DNA of 64,000 nt from Xanthostigma xanthostigma (lineage: Eukaryota; Arthropoda; Insecta; Raphidioptera; Raphidiidae), in the NCBI GenBank assembly GCA_963575645.1, contig OY754469.1, positions 43,296,753 to 43,360,752 on the forward strand, in the 5' to 3' direction. The notes beneath the pieces are model-generated. The model ran no database searches and was not told the DNA's origin. It saw nothing but the letters and a program-made list of their open reading frames with translations. A program made the position numbers and the translations under genes. Of this stretch, positions 1 through 11,289 are shown piece by piece (position 1 is the stretch's first letter; every line of letters starts with the position of its first letter).

Positions 1-984
1 TGTTGGCTTAAAGTAGATGTGGAGCTTAAAGTTAATAATATAAGTAGTTTCTATTAAAAATTATTGTAAGTTTATAGATTGAAAGTGGGATCTCACTTGA
101 CCGCTCCGTATTGAATACAATTTTAAGAATAGCCAAGGCCGTAAGGTTGCCGCTGTTTGTATGATGATTCCGTCTATTCAAAATCCTCAGTTTATTTTTA
201 AATTTATACTAAATTGGTAATTTCAATAACAAGTTCGCGTACTTTTGAAGAAGCTTGAATTAAAATAAAAGTATCCTTAATGAAAATCACCGTATTAAAA
301 ATCAATGTATTGGATTGTCCTTCAAATGCTCGATACAAAATATTGGCAGTGTAAATTATAGTAGCTCCATTTTGCTAGTATCAGAACATTCACTAAATAA
401 TTTTTTTGCTATGTGACCTTGAATATTTACAATAACAATATTATAACCTATTGTTATTACAAAATGCTTAGACCACAATTGCAAAAAAAATATTCAGTGG
501 ATCTTCTGGTTTGTTGGGTTTATTTATATCGATATGTTGTTATCTACTAATATTTATAATTAATATGGTTTTAACCAGGATTTAAATTGTGTCTGGATAT
601 TTTTAATTGAAAAACGAATAACGTAAAGGATAAATAATACAAAATATTGGCTGCTTAAAAGGAGTGAATAAACATAATAACGAAAGAATTGATTACGTAA
701 AATCACTCTGAGTATATACCTATATAGTTTGTGAAAAAACGATGATAACAAATTAATAAATAGTGTCAAACATGATTTAAAACCGGGTTATAGGAGAGTC
801 AACTATATTAATTTATATCATGTGTCAACACAGCGATTTCGCTAAAATTTATAAGTCTTCATTAAATCAAATTTAAAGTCAAATTATTGTAAATATTTAT
901 TTTCAGTCTGCTCACTAAGATAATTGTATTTTTCAAAAATCAAGGAATAGTCCGGTACTCGTACAAAATAAACAGTACCGAAAT

Positions 985-1430
985 TTAGAGTGTAGTGGAA
1001 TTGGTTGCACAACACGCATTTGTCATATCTGGCTTACTTGTCTTAATAGTTATCATATTAAAATTGTTCTCACAAGGATTATTTCCGCTCATACGAAAAT
1101 GGACGGGATGATAGCCCAAGTGTGTTGTATTGGGACTGGTCATTATTTTGTTGAGGACGAGGAATAACACGCAGTTACTGTTAACCAAGACCATTCAAGA
1201 GAAAACATTATTAAATCTTTTGCCGTGCTCGAAATCTGCAAGTGCACAATCAATTGTTGCAACAGGATGACGCAACAAGCCATACAGCCAGACGGTCCTT
1301 GGGCTTACGCCATGAACATTTTGAAAACAGAATAGTTTCTCGTGAAAGATGTTTCGAGTATCCTCTCATACACCTGATCTAACACCATCTGATGCATACA
1401 TTTGAGCCATACCAAAAAGATTAAAATATC
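985..1430 (+). pseudogene. Tc1/mariner-like transposase remnant
   Basis: Plus-strand translation in shifting frames gives pieces typical of IS630/Tc1/mariner transposases: YFVEDEE followed by HAVTVN near 1145-1190, QQDDATSHTARRSLG from about 1260, and HTPDLTPSD near 1370-1395. These correspond to the family's QQDGATxHTA block around the second catalytic Asp and its PDLTPxD block. Stops and frame changes separate the pieces, so this is a dead fragment. The minus-strand open frame over the first half is only its antisense. I could not delimit terminal repeats. Confidence 0.6.
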
Positions 1431-1958
1431 GGAGAACTCAACAAAAATAATAACCAATGTTCAGAAACTGTAGCAACCATCCTTCGTAAATAAGTTCGAT
1501 AATTTGGAAAATCGTTACGAAACATTTTGAACATTTGAATTATATAAATTAAAAAATAAAGGCAATTTTCATTTTCGGTACTCTTTATTTTCGCGTTTAC
1601 TGTATGTATGTAATTTTTTTTTCACACTCTATATATATTTTCAACTTTTGGATTTTCTGGCAATGTGGTATATAAACCGATTTAATATTAAAATCCCTAT
1701 TTAATTATTATGTATGTATACAATAGCTAAGAAGTCGAGTCCTAGAAAAAACACAACTCCGCGTTTAATAGATGACAGGGAAACATTAGTTTACTAAAAC
1801 AGTGTAACGACTCCAACAGTACCATAAAATTACGATGCGTGATTCTTGATGTTAATAAAACTGCAAAATTTTTTTTAGTTAAAGATTTGGTTGACAAAAA
1901 AATTTAAGTATATTTTAAATTCTAGAGGTATTCTTCTTAAAAAAACCCACAGTTATTA

Positions 1959-2479
1959 TACAGGATGTCCCACGACATGACTGCCATAGCCTGGGACTGT
2001 GTTGCTGGGGTGATTTCAAGTCAAAAATGTGTAATGAACATATACCCGGAACGCTATCCTAACTGAGCTAGAAGCAATTGAAATTTTAGATAAGTAGTAG
2101 TAGGAATTCCCTACTAATTTAAAAACCATTTAAAAAGAAATCGCTTTACTGAATTAGTTGTTCAAAATGTCCACCCAGTTGCTGTACCTATACACAGTCT
2201 AGCTCTTCTTAGAATTGAAGTGGTAGCTCTGAGAAAGTCTCAGGATCAGCACGAATAAATACTAATGGTGATTCACAGCCACCTGGTCTTTTTAATAATA
2301 ACAAAACCAACAGCTGAACCTAATACCTGCATTAGTGTGCTCACTTATTTAAAATTTCAAATGCTTCTAGCTCAGTTAGGATAGCGTTCCGGGTATATGA
2401 TCATTAGACATTTTTGACTTGAAATCACCCCAGCAACACAGTCCCAGGCTATGGCAGTCATGTCGTGGGACATCCTGTA
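1959..2479. mobile_element. Foldback MITE, 521 bp, with 136-bp terminal inverted repeats
   Basis: The ends start TACAGGATGTCCCACGACAT and are inverted copies of each other. Arms 1959-2094 and 2344-2479 pair with only a few mismatches. TA flanks both ends, which fits a Tc1/mariner-type target duplication, although TA is weak evidence in AT-rich DNA. The interior has no coding frame. It lies downstream of the orphan exon at 2563-2711, so it would be intronic if that exon is real. Confidence 0.8.
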
Positions 2480-2562
2480 TAGCTGCTGATATACTGAGGG
2501 TTCCAAAAATCGTTTTGCCAGAATTTAGTATGTTTATCAATAACTTAGTTTTATAAACTCAC

Positions 2563-2711
2563 CTGTATAAGCACGCTCCATTAATACGAATTAAATCAAA
2601 CAAATGTTGGTTAATGGAGACGCCTAAACAACGAAGATACAATTTTGGACTCGTCTCCACAGCTTGTAAAGCCTTAAAAAAAGTTTGTTCCCGGTTTGGA
2701 ATTAACATCAT
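2563..2711 (-). CDS. Putative first coding exon of an unrecognised gene
   Basis: The minus strand opens with two consecutive ATGs (2711 and 2708), preceded by an in-frame TAA, and runs 49 codons plus two bases to a strong donor, CAG|GTGAGT, at 2563/2562. The peptide starts MMLIPNREQTFFKALQAVE and contains LYLRCLGVSINQHLFDLI. It is non-repetitive and looks like real protein in a region where other frames are low-complexity. I do not recognise the family. It lies about 3.9 kb beyond the ANKS1 stop codon in the same orientation, so it could be the start of the next gene; its later exons would be below 1.9 kb or outside the window. No downstream exon was found, so confidence is moderate. Confidence 0.4.
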
Positions 2712-2876
2712 ATTGCATTAGTTTTTAATACAATAATAATATCGGTATATGCTGTATTTATTTTATATCATAATTATATATCTTATATAAACAGTGAAAA
2801 TATTTAAATTTACATTGTAGCTTTTAATATATATACAAGCTAAAGTACGAACTAAAATCTAGAAGGTATACAGAGG

Positions 2877-2895
2877 CAGTGCCGGATTAAAGGTG
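2877..2895 (+). mobile_element. Isolated hAT-type terminus
   Basis: CAGTGCCGGATTAA is the same terminus used by hAT elements at 7977, 45094 and 59139 in this window. No matching opposite end was found nearby, so this is a truncated copy. Confidence 0.45.
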
Positions 2896-3454
2896 AAACC
2901 GCAAAAGCGTAAAAAAAATACATAAAATTATCAAAAAGTGATATTTGTTATTTAAAAGGTGCAATAGAGCTATGTCAGTATTTGCAAAGGGAAATATTTA
3001 AAACAAAAAATACGAAATTAGTTATTTGTTTTGATTGAACACATGAACCTGTTTCCGACACTGTACAGAAGTAACACAGTCATAGCTAAAAAAGGAAAAC
3101 AACACCTTAACGGCTTTTATAAAAATAAACATCCTAATTTCAATAAACTTATCCCCACGATATTTATCGTAGTTCTAAAGATGCGATATTTTTTAATAAA
3201 GAGTAAATCAATTTACAATTAAGGCGTTCATTTGTTTTAATTGTTCGATTAACTCTGTAATAAATCCAATACATAAAATCGGAATTAAATTGACAAATTG
3301 TATTTTTTTATTTAAATCTGTCATTCGTTACTACCAAAGCCGCTAGCGGAGCCAATCTGGATTATAAAGAAATATATACTATTATTATTGCTCCTTTAGT
3401 AACGACTTTGAAGTGGTCAGCGAGTTTGCATTGAAGAGCTAAAAATTTCTATAT

Positions 3455-4164
3455 AAAGCGGCCTACACGCCTTGATACAAGCTGCGATGCAGGCATCGAC
3501 TCTTATGTTTCATGATGCAAGTAGCAGTGTGAGTAGTACTGAATCACGTATTTGGCATCAGTTGCGGCTTGCAGCGATGCAGTCTGGAATCCCATTTTGG
3601 TCGGCGAGCCACGACGCAGAGTCGGTGATGCTTATGCAAGTTTCAGCGTGTGTAGAATTGCGTAGATGCCAAGACGATATTAATTTATTTTCCCGCGCCA
3701 TTTTAGAGGTAACTTTGTTGTTTGTGTGTGTAAATTCCATGATGGAAAGTGATCGTGTATTTTGGGAAGAGTTCATAAACATTTATCATCTGCATACGTG
3801 TCTTTGGAATACAAATGTACTTTTAGCTCTTCCAATAAAGCATTTGAATAACGTTTTCTTTCTATAAACCATCTTTTTGACCATTTCCTTTTTGATTTTC
3901 CTTTTCTTTTATGGAGTATAAAGAGTGCCCCAACTACTGCTAATAAAACTGGTGTTGGCAAAACTTACCTCATTTTATTCGTCAAGCACTAGGTACCTAG
4001 AAAATAACTTAACCTACTGTTCTTGGGTTGAATGAACATGGAGTCGATTCAGGCATCGCAATAGGTTTCGATTTAAGTAGTCGTTTATGTAACTGATGCA
4101 AGTTTCATGAAACATAGAGTCGATGCCTGCATCGCAGCTTGTATCAAGGTGTGTGGGCCGCTTT
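3455..4164. mobile_element. TIR transposon remnant, PIF/Harbinger-like (tentative)
   Basis: Inverted ends of about 65 bp begin AAAGCGGCC and share TTGATACAAGCTGCGATGCA. The minus strand near 3773-3900 encodes a basic stretch (KRWFIERKRYSNALLEELK) resembling the N-terminal region of PIF/Harbinger transposases, where an RKR.xxxNLLxEL motif is usual. The plus-strand open frame over 3472-3867 reads through the left TIR and is most likely spurious. Possible TWA target sites (TAA left, TTA right) do not match each other, so the superfamily call is inference. Confidence 0.55.
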
Positions 4165-5949
4165 AAGAGTGTGCATTTCCGAATAGAAGCAGTGTTGTAT
4201 TACGCCGGTAGAACTGCGACTTGGATATGTGAGACGATAGTCGACTAGTATCCACTGCATAGATATTTCATTGCTGGGACCGTACTGATTTTATAAGCAT
4301 TATATAGTAAACACGGCTAATGCCGTAGTGTCATTCTAGCATTTTGATTTTTACGGCAATATCTGCCCCACGCGAACGTGTTAACTTTGTAGTGGAAGTA
4401 ATCAAAGTTTTTGATGTAAATAGTTTTGGAAATTTATCGAAACAATTGCTGTTATCATCAAATTAATTGCAATTAGTGTAAAACGCGTTAACCTTTATTA
4501 ATATCTGTTCAATTCTATTTTCTTCATATACAGAGACCGCCTTAATTTAACCAATTTTTAAAATATCGTGAAGAGCTTTGAGCCATTAATAAATTGTCAA
4601 CATTTAATTTAACAAAAATGAATATTTAACAAATTTTAAATATTTCAGCACATTTTTTATACATTAATTTTTTTTACAAACTTCGCTAAAAAATAATAAT
4701 ATCGTTATCAATAATACAAATTATTTCAAATTATAATCACTTGTTTATAAAATTGAACCGCAGAAATCTATTCTATACTCTTAGATCTTAATAAACATGT
4801 TTTAACGATTCGAATGTGAATACGAGTCTGAAAGATTTATGGTAACGCAAAAATAAAGAAAACATTTACACAATATTTTTAAACTTAGTTTTTTTTATTA
4901 CACAAAAATTAAATCACAGAATATCTTTTTATCATATTTCCATTTTGATTTCTATATCATCTAAGTCGATGTTAGTTTTCGTAAATTTTGAGGATTTTTC
5001 TAGCTAGCCTATCCCTAGCACAATAAAGTGAAAAATAATATCGAAATGTAATAACAAATTTTGATTTAATTTTAAGAAAATGGCAAAACAAATATTAAAG
5101 TTTAAAATATGAAGACGCGTTTAAGAGAATAATAGTTTAAATTATTCCCTGTTATTTTATTGACTAATATTTAGTCTTTTTACATTAAATTAGAAAACTT
5201 GTTTTGACATTTTTACTAATGCCAAATTTAGTAATAACATTTTCACTAGATATATATGTCTAATTTCTGTTGTCATTCTATAAGTAAATTTTTACTATTT
5301 ACCTTACAAAGCTTTCGTCACACAGAATTCGACTTAACTTGCGACTATCTGCAGGTAATAATTCTACAAATGTGGTTTACCTACCTTAAAAGCGTTTTTG
5401 GCATCAATTTTGTAAGGAGAACATAAATCGCATTGTGTGTGTTTAGAGCTTTTCTTACAACCTCACTGACTAGTATTTCCTCACATTTTAAACTCTGTTC
5501 AGACAAAACAACCTTCTACTTGCATGCGATCTTCGTACTTAATATCATTTAACAACTGACCATCTTATTATTATGAACTTTTGTAAAGGTTACGTTTTTG
5601 TCGGCCAAAAGTTCACTTTAAACTTAGACCCTGCCAAGTTTTTATTAGTAATCATCGGTAACAACATTTTGGTAATCTGTGAACACACATCCTTGCCATA
5701 AAAATAACGGTGGGAATATTAAGAACATTTTCTAAGTGCAGTCTTTCAAGTTCAGTCGTTTCAAACGCGAAAATCTTCATTCAAATGTTATTTTTTGTAA
5801 AATGGAAATACGTTATACATAAAGAAAAAAATATCTACAAGGATATAGCAGATATCAGATGGTAATCGCTTATTTTACAGAGTAGAGTTTACAATATCTT
5901 GGACACATTTACTATACTATTCTTTATATTATGCCTTTACTATATTAAA
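4165..5949. other. AT-rich stretch without recognised features
   Basis: I read both strands here and found no coding frame, tandem array or clear transposon ends. It is low-complexity AT-rich DNA downstream of ANKS1. Confidence 0.5.
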
Positions 5950-6235
5950 GAGATGTGCGTCAAGCCAGAGGGGACACCATCAAAAAACAATTTGTTTTAA
6001 CGCCCATCGTTAGTGATACAGTAGCACAGTATACTGTTCAAATTTTAGATTTAGTGCCGGAAAAGTGTGGAAAATATAGAGGGTTGTTGGTGTCCCATCC
6101 AGCTTGACGTCAAGTTGGCTAGGACACTAATAACCCTCTATGTGTTCCACAATTTTCCGGCACTAACAGAGCACTCACGACTGGCTAAAGAAAATTTGTG
6201 TTTTGATGATGTCCCATCTGGCTTGACGTTCATAT
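5950..6235. repeat. Nested foldback element with a 115-bp palindrome core
   Basis: An outer inverted repeat (about 5955-5990 against 6190-6232, GTCAAGCCAGA / TCTGGCTTGAC) encloses a 115-bp palindrome at 6051-6165. The palindrome begins TTAGTGCCGGAAAA and is centred on CTTGACGTCAAG, with no loop and only scattered mismatches. The core arm also repeats part of the outer arm (GTCCCATC..GCTTGACG). It lies a few hundred bases past the ANKS1 stop codon. Confidence 0.75.
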
Positions 6236-6349
6236 TAAAGAGAACAATTTAGAAAATATGTAACATCCCTCTTTCTGGAAGGCGTCTCTTTGGATATTTC
6301 CTTCAATCAATTCACGAACATATTTGAACACAGAGTAGCAATTATTCTG

Positions 6350-6355
6350 TTTATT
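6350..6355 (-). promoter_or_regulatory. Candidate polyadenylation signal for the ANKS1-type gene
   Basis: AATAAA on the minus strand lies about 215 bases after the stop codon. It is the nearest canonical hexamer I noticed, but AT-rich DNA produces such hexamers often. Confidence 0.3.
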
Positions 6356-6569
6356 GTGCTTCCCCAGTTCTTTAACAATAGCTGAACTTAAATCGTTCCA
6401 CAAAAATCCAAAAATAATCATTTACGTCGCCTTTACAAACGAACAATGAAAATTTACCCATTTGAAATAAACCTTGTTTACATTAAAATACAATAATTTT
6501 CAGTTGCTTTGTAAGAACAGAGTCATTGTAATACGACAGTTCAATAATCTATTTTGCAAAATATGCTTT

Positions 6570-6920
6570 CTAAACGTGTTCTCTAACAGAGATTGGCGTC
6601 TTTGATGAAGTGGGAGTGCGAGGTAGATCGTTTGTGTTGGATCTGCCATTGAAATCCTCCGTCGACAAAGATATCGGAGCAAGAACAAACTGATGTCCGT
6701 TCAATTTGATTTCGTTAACGGAATGCGATCGAGCATGGTTTTGTTGTGATGAACCGTTTGTTGTTACTGCGGTGGTGGTCACTTTGCCGGGACTGACAGC
6801 TAGTTGATTAGCTGACTGGGACCTAATGTGGCCTCGACCCGACATCTGTTCTTTTAGCACCATTTGATATGCAACTTCGAAAGCTTGGCCTAACGTTAAG
6901 ATTACCTCGGTTGCTTGATC
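6570..6920 (-). CDS. ANKS1-like, last coding exon: end of PTB domain and C-terminal tail
   Basis: The acceptor is CTATTTTAG|GATCAA and the frame runs 116 residues to TAG at 6570. The exon opens DQATEVILTLGQAFEVAYQM, the C-terminal helix of the ANKS1-family PTB domain, which contributes to the peptide groove that binds NPxY-type ligands. After the PTB comes a basic, Ser/Thr/Asn-rich tail (RSQSAN, RSHSVNE, RTPTSSKTP) with no recognised domain and several possible phosphosites. It ends VREHV; I see no further exon signal. The exon joins in phase 0 to 7366-7229 across a 308-bp intron. Assignment to ANKS1 rests on the whole PTB, SAM1 and SAM2 series and is secure; orthology to one vertebrate paralogue (A or B) cannot be decided. 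Confidence 0.93.
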   Translation of the reverse strand, partial: DQATEVILTLGQAFEVAYQMVLKEQMSGRGHIRSQSANQLAVSPGKVTTTAVTTNGSSQQNHARSHSVNEIKLNGHQFVLAPISLSTEDFNGRSNTNDLPRTPTSSKTPISVREHV

Positions 6921-7228
6921 CTAAAATAGGATACCCTCTCTGTTAACTTAGCTCTTAAATAATTAAGTTGCGTAACGTTAAAATTTGACGACACATTAAT
7001 TCGAACCAGATTGGTAATCGTGAATTATTGTATCGGACCCCTCTCCCCGCTACATACACGAAATTTATTTTAGTTAATACTATCTAATCAAATTCTACAA
7101 ACTTTCCCGGACTACAGTAGACTAAATATTAAATAACAAAAAGCTGAATTGATTGCATATACATTAAAAGGAATTTTGATTAAGTATTTTATCTGAAAAA
7201 TGTTCATAAAATAATTTTAATGACTTAC

Positions 7229-7366
7229 CATTGTCTGAACACAGAAGACATGGCAGTAATGGCTGCTTGACGCATGGTCTTTGGTTATATAGGCGAAATG
7301 TGTCAAATCATCGGCATCTTGACATGCGCAGTGGATGTTTCTTATTTCGTGTTCACATACGAGTTC
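7229..7366 (-). CDS. ANKS1-like, PTB core exon
   Basis: This 138-nt exon (46 codons, phase 0 at both ends) has acceptor TTTAG|GAACTC and donor ATG|GTAAGT. It encodes [20 protein letters not shown], then [20 protein letters not shown] and FCVQTM. The blocks CEHEIRNI, CAxQDxDDL, FAYITKD and HYCHVF are characteristic of ANKS1A/ANKS1B PTB domains and form its central beta strands. In vertebrates this PTB binds Eph receptors (ANKS1A) and the APP cytoplasmic tail (AIDA-1). It is separated from the preceding exon by only 273 bp. Confidence 0.95.
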
Positions 7367-7639
7367 CTAAATTTCATAATATATTTTACTCCCGAATTCG
7401 GTATTGCAAACATTAAAACTTAGGTGTTTGATATAAATAATAGAATTTGTTTCCTTATTATTTTTATTTAACTTAATGAAGGCTAATTTTAAAGAATAAT
7501 AAAAGCGAAAAGGCCTAGCCATTTTTGATTAAAGACGCCCTAATAACTAAGAAATATCAAAGCCAAAGAAAGAGGTGCCAAAAATTATTTTTTTAGTGGT
7601 TTTGGGCTACTGATAAATAAAATTAAAAATTAAATTTAC

Positions 7640-7801
7640 CTGAGTTAAAGTATTTAGAAATTTAACTCCTCGATATGAAATCGAAAGAATTATGTCAGGA
7701 GTTGAACGCTGATCTTTGGTGGTTGACTTTTTTAACTTCTGAATAGATTTTTTTGTTGATTCTGTACCGCGGAGTTCCTTCACAACAGTCGAACCCAAAT
7801 A
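7640..7801 (-). CDS. ANKS1-like, N-terminal PTB exon
   Basis: 162 nt, 54 codons, phase 0, acceptor CTATTTCAG|TATTTG, donor CAG|GTAAAT. The product starts YLGSTVVKELRGTESTKKSI and continues with DIILSISYRGVKFLNTLTQ. YLGSxxVKELRGTEST is the hallmark first strand and loop of this PTB subfamily, and I-L-S-I-x-Y-x-G-V-K-F is its next strand pair. The upstream exon supplies WRHQPLALVTGYVNYIAN, so the family pattern Y-x-A-x-YLGS is split exactly at the intron. Confidence 0.95.
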
Positions 7802-7925
7802 CTGAAATAGAAAATATTGAGAGAACACTTGTCGGGATATAATTTCAATATTAAGTGTTATTTTGTTATTACCAGAGAATGGTGATAAGAAAATATAGGC
7901 ATTTCGTACAATATATTTTTATAAT

Positions 7926-8509
7926 AATCCAATATGAAACATAGCAATCAATAATCTGGTACAATTTTCACAAAAGCAGTGCCGGATTAATCATTAGGTA
8001 GAGTAGGCAACTGCATAGGGCCCCCGCATCGACTTGGGTCCCGTGCACGCACCAAGAAACAAATTTTTCATTGAACGAAAATTTTATTTGAAAAGTATGA
8101 AATTTCCCAACAACAATATTATTTTCTTTCGTTGTTTATTGTAATTTATTGCATTTTACAAGATAAACTGTAAAATAACTACGTCACGTCTCATTTCTCT
8201 TTCCTGGCCCATTAAAAAACCTGGATCATCAATTATCTATAACCTATTCATTAAGGCCATTTCAATAAAGCTAACGAGTCAGGTAAAGCGATGCTGCAGC
8301 ATCTAGTCAAAGTAATCATGTTGTTACAATATCACATAAGACATTGAAATAACAGGATGCCTGGAGCCGATCATCTTGAAGCTACTCACATCTTTTCATC
8401 AACTTGAAAAGACCTGATTGCATTTCCTAGGGGCCCGGACAGGGTTAATCCTGCCCTGAATCCAATATGAAACATAACAATCAATAACCTGGTACAATTA
8501 GCACAAAAG
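7926..8509. mobile_element. hAT-type element flanked by 51-bp direct repeats
   Basis: The element at 7977-8458 starts CAGTGCCGGATTAA and ends TTAATCCTGCCCTG, a diverged inverted copy of the same terminus. It is bracketed by two 51-bp direct repeats (7926-7976 and 8459-8509, starting AATCCAATATGAAACAT) that differ at four positions. That is far longer than the 8-bp duplication expected for hAT. The interior has no transposase. Confidence 0.65.
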
Positions 8510-9244
8510 GTAACTTTAAGTGCCAAAAAACAAACGACTTCTTCTTGTCCAAATGCCGTTCCATACCGTACTATAAAAAATGCCTGTAAGACGTTCGTAT
8601 TATAATGTATTAAACGCTCGATCGAATAATATAAGAACACAAGAATGAAAATATTGGACATTTTTTAATATTGTTGGATGTTGCACAGAATGCAAAAAAT
8701 AAATTCTGAAATAAATACTGTTATTTTAATTAATATGTCCAAATCTCTATTGTTAACTTAATGATAAAAATACGCAGGTTAATTTAAAAATCACACAACA
8801 TTTAATATTCAAAAACTGTTGAAAACTAAAATACACAAATTAAAATAAAAACAGATCAGTCTAATACGTATTGATTATCCAGAAAAAACCGGCACGATGT
8901 AGATATTTCCCAGAAGGAAAACAGAATGTATAACAAAAGTTGTCATCACCACACATCCAGCAAACGAGTCAAAAATAATGTTTTCAGGATTAACTTCACA
9001 ATCCCAATCCAAGACCCCCATTTTCTACCCTTTTCGGCTTAACCTGATAATTTTTATACACAATCGAATTTTACACAAAATGTTCAGTAAAAATACAATA
9101 ATAAAATATAATTAAGTACATTAAAACCAAAAATTTTAGAGGAAAAACTACAGTAATTTGACAAATATATGTACATGTTTTTACAAACAATTTTTAAATC
9201 AAAACAATTGTTTAATTATTTATTACCGTAACTGTGGTTTCAAC

Positions 9245-9772
9245 TAGTGATGTGCCGGATAGTTAAAAATGTATATCCGCGGATGTGGATCTGAATACGG
9301 ATTTTTGATATCAAGATCCGCGGATACGGATACGGATCTTAACTTTCTTAGAGTACGCGGCGGTAAACATTGCACATCGACCTTTGGAAAAGAGACTATC
9401 TGTTATGGGAAAAAATTATTGACCTCTTTAAGAGTTAACTCTCATAACAGATTGTCTCTTTCCAAAGATCGATGTGCAATATCTCATTATAAAGATAATT
9501 GATTTAGTACCTTTGAGTTATGTACTATTAGTATGGTACTCACTACGACAAATGTTTGCAATATAAAAGTGCCAAATACGATTAAAAAAAATAAAAAATA
9601 ATCTGAATGGAATTTAACAGGTTTTCATTATTACCTAATCACCTATATATAAAATTTCATCTATGAATTGAAAATTAATAAGGTAAAAGATCCGCCAAAA
9701 ACTAACGGATACAGATCTTTCTTCTCCCTCGGATATCCGCGGATACGGATACGGATATCCGGCACATCACTA
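9245..9772. mobile_element. Non-autonomous hAT element, copy 1, with 8-bp target duplication
   Basis: The ends are TAGTGATGTGCCGGAT and its inverse, with perfect GTTTCAAC target duplications at 9237-9244 and 9773-9780, diagnostic of hAT. Subterminal tracts repeat GGATACGGATACGGAT. The centre (about 9368-9480) is a second large hairpin with arms containing TGCACATCGA and TCTCTTTCCAAAG. A second copy lies at 19195-19732. Short open frames across the copy are not genes. Confidence 0.88.
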
Positions 9773-9902
9773 GTTTCAACACACAGTGGCGTTAAAAAGT
9801 TTGAAAACGGTTTCGTATTTTTTTGCACCCATTTGAGCTCTCCCTACCATGTATTCGCGCCTGTTACTTAATATGTTCAACACCCGATATACAAGTTTTG
9901 CA

Positions 9903-10257
9903 CAGTGGACCCCCGGTAATCCGACAAACATTTTGCAGGGCAGTGTCGGACTATCGAATTTGTCGGATTATAGCGTACTGCTTACTCTGAAGTACAAATC
10001 ATACTTCATTATGTATGTCAAATTTAGTAAATTAAACAACACAATAGAGAGCTTACGTTTTATTATAAAATTAATGTCATTAATGCTATAGAATACCTTA
10101 CGCGTCGAGCACAATAGTGGTGGTGCGTACAAGTTATAACGTGTTTAATTATGCTTTAGCGAAGATTGTCAAAAAATATTCAATAATAAATAATAGACCA
10201 TGTCGGATTACAAGGGGTGCCGGATTAGACAGGGGCCGGATTACCGGGAGTCCACTG
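9903..10257. mobile_element. pogo/Tigger-like MITE
   Basis: The 355-bp element has inverted ends CAGTGGACCCCCGGTAATCC and CCGGATTACCGGGAGTCC..CTG, plus internal repeats of GTCGGATTA. This terminal style is known from pogo/Tigger-type elements. TA is present at the right end only, so the target duplication is not confirmed. Confidence 0.65.
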
Positions 10258-10447
10258 TAATTAGACAATTTTAAACAAGAAGTTTAATTGACTCGCTATA
10301 TTTCAATAATAATCTGTGAGAGTTCAGAGCCTTGGCGTCATGACGCGCAGTGCAAGAATCTCAAACTTTCTGCCTTTGTGGTGTAATATACACTAATCAA
10401 TTCTTAACTTTCCAACCACTAGTGACTAATAAAAAAAAAATACTTAC

Positions 10448-10762
10448 ATTGGCGATATAATTTACATAACCGGTTACGAGAGCTAGTGGCTGATGTCTCC
10501 ACTGCGTCTTGAGCGTCGCCGGTACTCCGACCAGCAGTTCAGACGGCGCCCTGATCTCCAAGTCGCTAGTTTTGGCTGGCGTCGTAGGCGGTTGCGGAGC
10601 AGGTCTTGACTTTTTGTGATGTCTGAGCGTACCCGTCGTCGTTGTCGTCGTTGTTGCAGTGCTACTAGTCGCTACGGCAGCCGCAGTCACGCTCGGGTGC
10701 GTAGTGTGAACGGTCGCGCTTGGTTCACGTATTTCTTCTTTCAACTGTTGGATATTGTTTTT
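10448..10762 (-). CDS. ANKS1-like, Thr/Pro-rich linker and first PTB strand
   Basis: 315 nt, 105 codons, phase 0, acceptor TTGTTGCAG|AAAAAC, donor AAT|GTAAGT. It begins KNNIQQLKEEIREPS (short helix), continues through a low-complexity linker with a run of seven Thr and a proline-rich RPAPQPPTTPAK motif that could bind an SH3 domain, and ends in the start of the PTB domain (TQWRHQPLALVTGYVNYIAN). The linker between SAM2 and PTB is expected to be disordered and varies widely in length in this family. The local GC is higher than in the surrounding intron. Confidence 0.93.
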
Positions 10763-10848
10763 CTGCAACAATTGAAATGATTTAATTTTTAGACCGTTCT
10801 CCCATTTTAGACTGCTCTGGCCAGTAACTTAAGATAGACATTGTAGAT

Positions 10849-11279
10849 CAGTGGTTGTGGTTCCCACACTTACTTGGCCTACCGCCCCCTTTCCATAAAA
10901 AATATTATACTCAGCGCCCCGTGGAAATATTTTTTTTTATTTTAATAGAAATTAAACAGAAAGATTTATGTATTTACTTATATATAATTTCGGGGCCCTG
11001 CTAAATTCGGGAGAAATAATAAATTACTTCATGTTGACGCGTAGAGTGCGAATGAGCCGAAACTGCACGGTAATATATTACTGCATAGTTTCTAGAACAA
11101 TAGGAACGCGGCAAAAGTTTGTAATTTATTATTTTTCCCTCTTTTATCAGGGCCCCGATTACATATTTCTCGTGCTAGTTGAATGGAGTATTATGTGCGA
11201 CTATTGATCGAAGTGCCGTGCCAACAATAATCTGTCGCGTGCTACCTGTGGTACGCGTGCCATAGGTTTGCCACCCCTG
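10849..11279. mobile_element. Possible hAT-like element
   Basis: The left end CAGTGGTTGTGGTTCCCAC and right end (read inverted) CAGGGGTGGCAAACC resemble hAT termini. Flanking 8-mers TTGTAGAT and GCGTAGGT match at five of eight positions. The terminal repeats are weakly similar, so this may be two different fragments. Confidence 0.35.
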
Positions 11280-11289
11280 GCGTAGGTCA

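Noticed and set aside
560..769. 69-codon minus frame rich in F, Y, L and I
   Set aside because: Composition is that expected from AT-rich DNA; no splice signals or motif.
985..1194. 69-codon minus frame
   Set aside because: Antisense to a recognisable mariner transposase remnant on the plus strand.
3472..3867. 131-codon plus-strand open frame
   Set aside because: It reads through a transposon TIR; the opposite strand carries the more plausible transposase-like peptide.
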